In this document: piece by piece, positions 58,737 to 64,000 of the stretch
Layout: every line of letters starts with the position of its first letter
Numbering within the stretch: the stretch's first letter is position 1
NCBI GenBank assembly: GCA_004794655.1
Contig: SMMW01000087.1
Coordinates: 1,364,001 to 1,428,000 of the forward strand
Direction: 5' to 3'
From: Marisa cornuarietis
Taxonomy: Eukaryota > Mollusca > Gastropoda > Architaenioglossa > Ampullariidae
DNA: 64,000 bases
Position numbers and translations under genes: made by a program
The notes under the pieces: generated by a model
Database searches by the model: none
What the model saw: only the letters and a program-made list of their open reading frames with translations
Told to the model about the DNA's origin: nothing

Positions 58737-58784
58737 CTGTCTGTCTGTCTGTCTGCCTGCCTGCCTGCCTGGCTGGCTGGCTGG
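58737..58784. repeat. (CTGT)n(CTGC)n(CTGG)n compound microsatellite
   Basis: Four to five units each of CTGT, CTGC and CTGG in succession, which shows stepwise unit drift. Confidence 0.9.
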
Positions 58785-59073
58785 TTGGCTCTATGCATAC
58801 GTATTGACGCATCACTGCAGCCACTTGTCTCAAAACCGTTTGCAGTCGACACTAAACATCTTCTGGGGTGACGTCAGGGAGTCAGCTGGGTAGGTTGAGT
58901 TCAGGCATCGCAGTCCATCAAAAACTGAAAGATATTCCCACCTGCGACACACCATGCCTTTAGAGACACTTTACAGACACTTCCGGCCTGGGACAAAGTA
59001 GACGCTTTCTTCCATATACAATATACATAATGTGATTTACCATACAGACAAGGCGCCTCGTGATGACGTACTT

Positions 59074-59087
59074 GTTGTCATAGCAAC
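59074..59087. promoter_or_regulatory. X-box (RFX-binding) motif 2, candidate ciliary-gene promoter
   Basis: GTTGTCATAGCAAC matches GTHNYYATRRNAAC at all positions. It lies 176 bp upstream of a Kozak-like ATG (GAGCCATGGCGGACG) and next to TGACGTAC, a CRE-like half site (59063-59070). Placement within 200 bp of a start codon is typical of ciliary-gene X-boxes. No downstream exon is identified in the window, so the regulated gene is unknown. Confidence 0.45.
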
Positions 59088-59263
59088 CGGCCCTGGGATG
59101 TCGCACTTTCCAGTTTCACAGAAACCTCGACTTCAAATAAACCAGAAAGAGAGATAGAAAGAAGAAGAAGATGTAAAAGAAGGATTAGTCTTCATTCTTC
59201 GAAGTGAGGCTTTTGAAACTTGTGGTTAACCTCGTTCGATGTGTCTGCCAACGTTGAGGGAGC

Positions 59264-59273
59264 CATGGCGGAC
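59264..59273 (+). CDS. Possible 10-nt first coding exon (ATGGCGGACG)
   Basis: ATG in strong context (GGGAGCCATGGCGG) is followed after 10 nt by a donor-like GTTAGTGAG; read through, the frame closes at once (Met-Ala-Asp-Gly-stop). A very short initiator exon downstream of an X-box would explain this. The donor is sub-optimal and no partner exon was found, so this is tentative. Confidence 0.25.
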
Positions 59274-59624
59274 GGTTAGTGAGAGACAACTCCGGTCAAC
59301 ATGCTATGCATTACTTCCCTTCATGGCACCAGGAATTAAAGAAGATGGCGAGGCAATGGCGAGTTCTTTCACAGAGACTTAAGAAGCACGAAAAGCTTTT
59401 ACTGAATTTAAAAATAAACTGGATTGCTGAGATCGTTAACACAGTCACACGTATTTTAATGAGAATTTTTTAAAGTCTTCTTGCGCTAGGTAAGATTGGA
59501 TTACGAACCCAGATGAAAGAAACAAAGATACACGATATTTATAGGGTAAAATCCTGAACAGACCTACTCAAACACGAAAATCTGTCTCCCTTACACACAT
59601 GCACGCATGCGCGCGTGCACACAC

Positions 59625-59625
59625 T

Positions 59626-59656
<31 letters not shown>

Positions 59657-59664
59657 GCACGCAC
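59625..59664. repeat. (CA)n/(CG) microsatellite
   Basis: CA run ending in CGCACGCACGCA; simple repeat. Confidence 0.9.
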
Positions 59665-60469
59665 AGAAACGTAAATTGCAAAGGTGAATAGTTGATTATG
59701 TTTACACACGGACCCCACTCTCCTAGCATAAATGGATGAACAAATAATTCTAGCCATCCATCGAATTCCAGATAAGTGAGAGAAAAATATGAAGCCGTCA
59801 CAAACAGAATATTGACTCTCACCTTAAAACTGGCATCGTAGCACAACATTGCGCATTGAGAGAATCATTGGCCGATTTTTTCTTAACTCACACATTCACC
59901 CTGTTGTGTTATATTCGATCACAAGTTCCACCAGTTGTGTTATCCAAGATCACACTTTATATATTTTTTCTTTCTACCCTCTCTTGTTCTTCTGCCATTC
60001 GCTCTTCAGTCTTCGGTTATACTGTACATTTACATTTTACTCAATATTATGTTATTCATGCATAAATTACATACTTTCAGTAGTAGAACAAATTTTATGA
60101 AAAAATCTTGATAATTAAAGAATTCATTGTATCTTTCATCATGGATGTGCAGCAGGAAGCGTGATGTAGGTAAATAGATGAAACATCATCGCAAATAGAT
60201 AAAATAAAATAGCCTCTAGATGACTTCAGAATGTGTCGGGGTTAAGCAATTTATACTCGCGAGACATCGTACATCCGAGTATAAGAAGATGAACCGCAGC
60301 GTCAAAACCATTTTCAAATATTGTTTTGAAGACAGCATGCAGAGCATTCCCCTGGCATCCTCCGTGGCGAGACCTACCTCATCTGGAGCATCGCGAGTGC
60401 GAGGCCAATTACACAAGTCTTCGCCATCTTGGGACACGCTGCAAAGGGTCCCTTCCATCCAACGGTCTG

Positions 60470-60665
60470 TCTAACGGAAGCTGTGTTGTTAGAGCACTGG
60501 TGTCCAAGCCAGGGGGCGCACACCTATTAACCCCTCGGCACCCACTGGCCCTGTTGTCGAATGGGAACCTGAAACCTTGGAAGACTGGTCCCCCCCCTCA
60601 CCCAAAGTGAAGTCCTTAATACATCAGTCCCCAGGGACAGAAAGGCTTTGGGACTACCTTTAAGT
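60470..60665 (+). repeat. Possible SINE-like or degenerate interspersed repeat
   Basis: The segment GTTAGAGCACTGGTGTCCAA followed by GAATGGGAACCTGAAACCTT and CCCCAGGGACAGAAAGGCTT has the punctuated, GC-richer look of a tRNA-related interspersed repeat set in AT-rich DNA. No second copy lies in this window, so the call rests on appearance only. Confidence 0.3.
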
Positions 60666-62155
60666 TAGATTTTTAAAATGACTTGCAGTCTTTCTCTTAG
60701 TTCCAGTCTTTTCCCGTGTACAGACTCTCAGTCGTGGCTGACAACAACAACAATAACAACACGATTGTTGAGAAAAATTCCTAAAAGAAATGGTGAAAGA
60801 AGACTGTCGAATTTGTAAACCATATTACTTGTCAAAGCTTCTTTACCATTTTGCTTCACTCTCTAAAGCTCTGTCTTAGTGAATTGGTATGTCTGTGCCG
60901 TATGCACATACCAGAAGCAGTCCCGAAGATCGAAAACACTACAATTAAACATTTCTGATTGAATTTCCACAAACATGCGATCTCTCTCCGGGAATAAACG
61001 GTTGTCAAAACGAGAAAGGCTAATAATTCTGCAGACGACCCACGCGACAAACACCAGCCAGAATGTGCCTGTGAAAAAGCTGTCCAGGCTCAAGAAGTGG
61101 TGATTGCAACACAGCAGGCGGCTTGCCTGGATATTGCATTCTGTAGACCGTATCCTAAATCATCACAGCCCGACAAAATTCTTGCAAGCACTCACTCGGT
61201 TATGATTCTAGGAAAAAAATAACTATAGCATCAAGTCTGTCTACGTTTTGTCAAAACGATTCTTCAAGGTTTTCATCACGATAAAGAAGCAAAGACGGGA
61301 GTAGATAGTATGAAAGAAGAGACGAAGCGATGGAACAAGTGAGGTAGGGGCATGAAGGGGCGGGGGTCACTCTGGCCAGTACACGATAATTCATTGTTCT
61401 TATTATCACCCGCAGGCACCTTGAATGTTCGGGATCGATGTTCACATTTTCTTGCCATTTCGTGTCACGCTTGGTCAATGTTTTGGAGGAGAAAGGCATC
61501 AAAGAATATGTACGCCATGTTGTTTGGACGAGCGTCCTTCACCTCGTCCACCTGGTTTCTTGGGCCGACTTCGATGTACACCGATTGACCTTTTGTCGGT
61601 GACTTTCTATGCATCGTAATGTTTTCCTCTTATTGGCGATTCATAAATTATTTGTTGTTGTTAAACTTCAATCATGTGCCTTCATGCTACTCAAAAAATT
61701 TCATATTATGTAGTTCTTGTTAATTAATGTTTTGACTTCTTTTTCTTAATGTTACATCCTGCCACCGAAGACATGTATAAATCCTTCTTAGTCTTAATGT
61801 TTCCGTCCCCCCCCCCCTTACCTTTCCTTTTCTTGGCTTCCTTCTTTCTTCCCCTCTTGTTTGCTTGTAGTTTTTTTTTTGTGCAGCAGGAAGTTATTTT
61901 TCCTTGATTTATTCTCTCGCTCTCTAATCCGGGCATTTTGCCGTCTCAGTTTTGAAAAACGTCTTCACAAACTAAAAAGAGAGACGTAATAAAAAATAAA
62001 TAAATAAAATGTCAAAGAGCAGCTAGTGCACTAGAAAGATTTTTGTTAACAAATTGTTCGAATTTATTTTAGTCAAGTAAGTAAAGTATGTCAAGTACAT
62101 GAAGGAGGAAGTATGTAACAAAATCTGTACCTGATGCAGACCATGTTAAGAGCTC
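60666..62155. other. No gene recognised
   Basis: No supported exon; a C-run at about 61808-61817 and T/C-rich sequence to 61880. Confidence 0.5.
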
Positions 62156-62156
62156 T

Positions 62157-62628
62157 TTTTATCCACTGGGTGGTAGAAAGTTGTACCTCTTATTAAATCG
62201 ATTAGATTTTTGCGTGATTCATTTATGTATCCATCTAATCAAAGACGAGACTTATAAGATCTTATTTAAAATGTCAAGCACTTCTAAATTAACTGCTAAG
62301 AGAGCGGCGCCCTTGTTTATCCATTAAGTACGAACGTGTTGCCATTGTTTATCTAATGAGTAAAGGAGTCAGGATCTGGTATATCTACTGGTAAAAGAGT
62401 TCTCCATGCACTAGTGAAAACGTCTAACCCTTAGTTACCCACTTGGTAACAATGGTATGTTTTAGTTTATCTGCTAGGTAGTAGCGTTATGTTCTTCTTT
62501 ATCCGCTGGTAAGATCGTTGCATTAATAAAATAAAATGTTTATCCATTAGCTGTTAGATTCATTTCCTTGTTTATCTTCTAAGTACGCCTGGTTTGTCCT
62601 TATTAGTCCACTGGATAGAATAAGCATG
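62157..62628. repeat. Degenerate minisatellite, 32-bp period
   Basis: The anchor GTTTATC(C/T) or a variant occurs at 62315, 62347, 62379, 62434, 62465, 62497, 62538, 62570 and about 62602. Spacings are 32, 32, 55, 31, 32, 41, 32 and 32 bp; the 41 is explained by an AATAAAATAA-type insertion of 9 bp, and the 55 by a unit at 62411 shortened by 9 bp. The unit approximates GTTTATCCACTAGGTAAGAA then CGTTGTGTTCTT. Less regular copies extend left to 62157. Confidence 0.85.
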
Positions 62629-63174
62629 GGATCTTTCACGACTCACTTTCCCTCGTGCGTTAAAACAACTTCTTAGCTTTCAAGCTTCTCTGCCTTGAAG
62701 AGATTTGCTGCTGATGTTCACGGCAGTCTTGGTTACATCAATCATTTACGAGCTAATTTTAACAAATCGATATTTTCCTTAATAACTACCCCCATCCTCT
62801 CTCTCACACACGCACACACCATTCCAGCCCCGATGGACAAATGACGACGACCTTGACAGCAATGGGTTATTTTTAGCTTCATATTTTTTTTTTGTTCGTT
62901 CTTTCAGTGACTTTCCAAATCTCCTGCGATTTAAACGTTGTGTATCCTTCGGTATCCGACTCTCCTAGGAACAGATCCGAGAGATGCAGAGCTGACTGGC
63001 AGACTGGTCTAATGTGACAGGAAATTGTGTTCCCTACTCACAGGGTGTACCGTGAGAGAGACCGCCAATGATTAATGTATGGACGCTGTGTTGTTTTGTT
63101 TCCTCTGTCTGGCTCCACCATCACTCCTGCAACCAGCCCACCCCAGCTTACTTCTGTACTAATTTACAGTGTAC

Positions 63175-63250
63175 TGTAGTCGTTAAGACATTCACTTGAC
63201 ACCACTGCAGTCAAAGGGTTCTGGAGTTAGATTGCATGTCTTAATACTAC
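63175..63250 (+). mobile_element. SINE fragment (copy 1 of a second tRNA-like subfamily)
   Basis: GTAGTCGTTAAGACATTCAC then TTGACACCACTGCAGTCAAA matches 63805-63845 closely on the same strand. It lacks the 5' CCGG head and decays after about 75 bp. Confidence 0.6.
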
Positions 63251-63789
63251 TGTGTATGCGCTCCTGACATCCACACATGAATATATGACTTAACATCTGT
63301 CTGTCGGGGGTCAGTCGGTTCGTTTCCCTGTCGGCCAGTCGTTATCTCTCCTTGTTAATCAACGGTTTGATTTCCCTATCGGTCGAAACTCATTATTATT
63401 GAGTAGTCGCGCATAATTAAACTTATCTTGTCTCTGTATAACGCTTACTCAGCTGGTCTCGGGTCACAGGGTTCAGACGAACTTTCTCGTAGTTGATCAA
63501 ACAATATACATAGTTAATCTCCCCTGTGAAACGAACATTCAAATGCAGACCTAAATTTATTATTCCATTCGAGCTGCTATTTGTGACCGTAAGCCCCTGG
63601 CAAAGAGAGGTAACGAGTGGTAAGTAAGCAAATAAGCAGCAGCTTGCACATGATGAGGGTCTAGTGGCGTGTTATTGTTTGAACTGTCGATCGTCTGCAA
63701 AACTACCAAGCAGTTATTGCCATTAGCGTACAATACGAACGATTTTGTCATTCTAAACGCGGAACATGAGAAGGACAAACCATACACAT
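63251..63789. other. No gene recognised
   Basis: Sequence between two SINE copies, no exon supported. Confidence 0.5.
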
Positions 63790-64000
63790 CCACGCCCGGT
63801 AGTGTAGTCGTTGACACATTCACTTGTCACCACTGCAGTCAAAAGGCCCCTGAGTCAGCTCTCGTCTCGGGATGTACTCTGCATGTAACACCTGTTCACA
63901 GGGCCGGCCGTCAGGATTTTTCTCTGGGTACTCCAGTTTCCTTCCCCACTTCCAGAACCATCCAACTCCCCCTTAGTGCAAAATCTCCTCAAAATGGAAG
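63790..64000 (+). mobile_element. SINE (second subfamily), running to the window edge
   Basis: It starts CACGCCCGGTAGTGTAGTCG, with a tRNA-like head. Then TGTCACCACTGCAGTCAAAA, TCAGCTCTCGTCTCGGGATG, GCATGTAACACCTGTTCACA and GGGTACTCCAGTTTCC follow. Order and blocks (TGTCACC, CTCGTCTCGGG, GCATGT..CA-CTGTT-ACAGGGC) parallel the SINE at 52383, so both belong to one superfamily. The 3' end is beyond or at the window border. Confidence 0.7.

Overview
The window is eukaryotic nuclear DNA. It is AT-rich and sparsely genic, has spliced genes with GT-AG introns, and is packed with dinucleotide and tetranucleotide microsatellites, degenerate minisatellites, tRNA-derived SINEs, decayed non-LTR retrotransposons and short inverted-repeat DNA transposons. 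tRNA-like SINEs plus LINE 3' ends finishing in a GCGCTATATAAA-(ATT)n tail suggest a lophotrochozoan, most likely a mollusc such as a gastropod. That assignment is inference; no species marker is present.

Three protein-coding loci can be supported. (1) On the plus strand, three phase-compatible exons (3005-3156, 4383-4748, 5241-5930) form the 3' end of a gene for a low-complexity Gln/Gly/Ser/Ala/Asn-rich, probably nuclear protein that I cannot name. It is followed by a long T-rich stretch that may be a 3'UTR ending at a cluster of AATAAA signals near 12.32-12.42 kb. (2) On the minus strand, 18289 to 15548, three exons encode a complete 450-residue four-transmembrane protein of the claudin/PMP22/EMP superfamily with unusually long cytoplasmic tails and a C-terminal PDZ-ligand-like SVV. 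(3) On the minus strand, 48070 to 43728, four exons encode a calmodulin-like EF-hand protein in which only the third loop keeps a canonical calcium-binding pattern. Its start codon lies in an unseen upstream exon, as in calmodulin genes.

Layout: 0-1.1 kb holds two diverged copies of a 320-bp repeat; 3-6 kb gene 1; 6-12.5 kb probable 3'UTR or intergenic; 12.7-14.4 kb a SINE, a SINE tail and two MITEs; 15.5-18.3 kb the claudin-like gene; 19.9-20.2 kb a LINE 3' end; 23.8-25.1 kb a large TG/CA-rich block; 26.6-27.1 kb a LINE endonuclease remnant carrying a nested short retro-insert; 33.5-34.6 kb and 37.4-37.7 kb an inverted-repeat element and a dispersed repeat pair; 42.7-43.7 kb LINE remnants next to the calmodulin-like gene; 49-51 kb microsatellites; 52.07-53.31 kb a terminal-inverted-repeat element with a THAP-like ORF and a SINE with a perfect target duplication; 54.2 kb a 340-bp (CCAA)n array; 57.6-62.6 kb three unrelated degenerate minisatellites with periods of about 43, 18 and 32 bp; 57.2 and 59.1 kb two perfect X-box (RFX) motifs, the second upstream of a possible 10-nt first coding exon.

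The three genes show no functional link to one another. The parts most worth following up are the divergent calmodulin-like and claudin-like proteins, the X-box candidate promoter, the regularly spaced 32-bp and 43-bp arrays, and the THAP-type inverted-repeat element. No new defence-like or operon-like system is visible.
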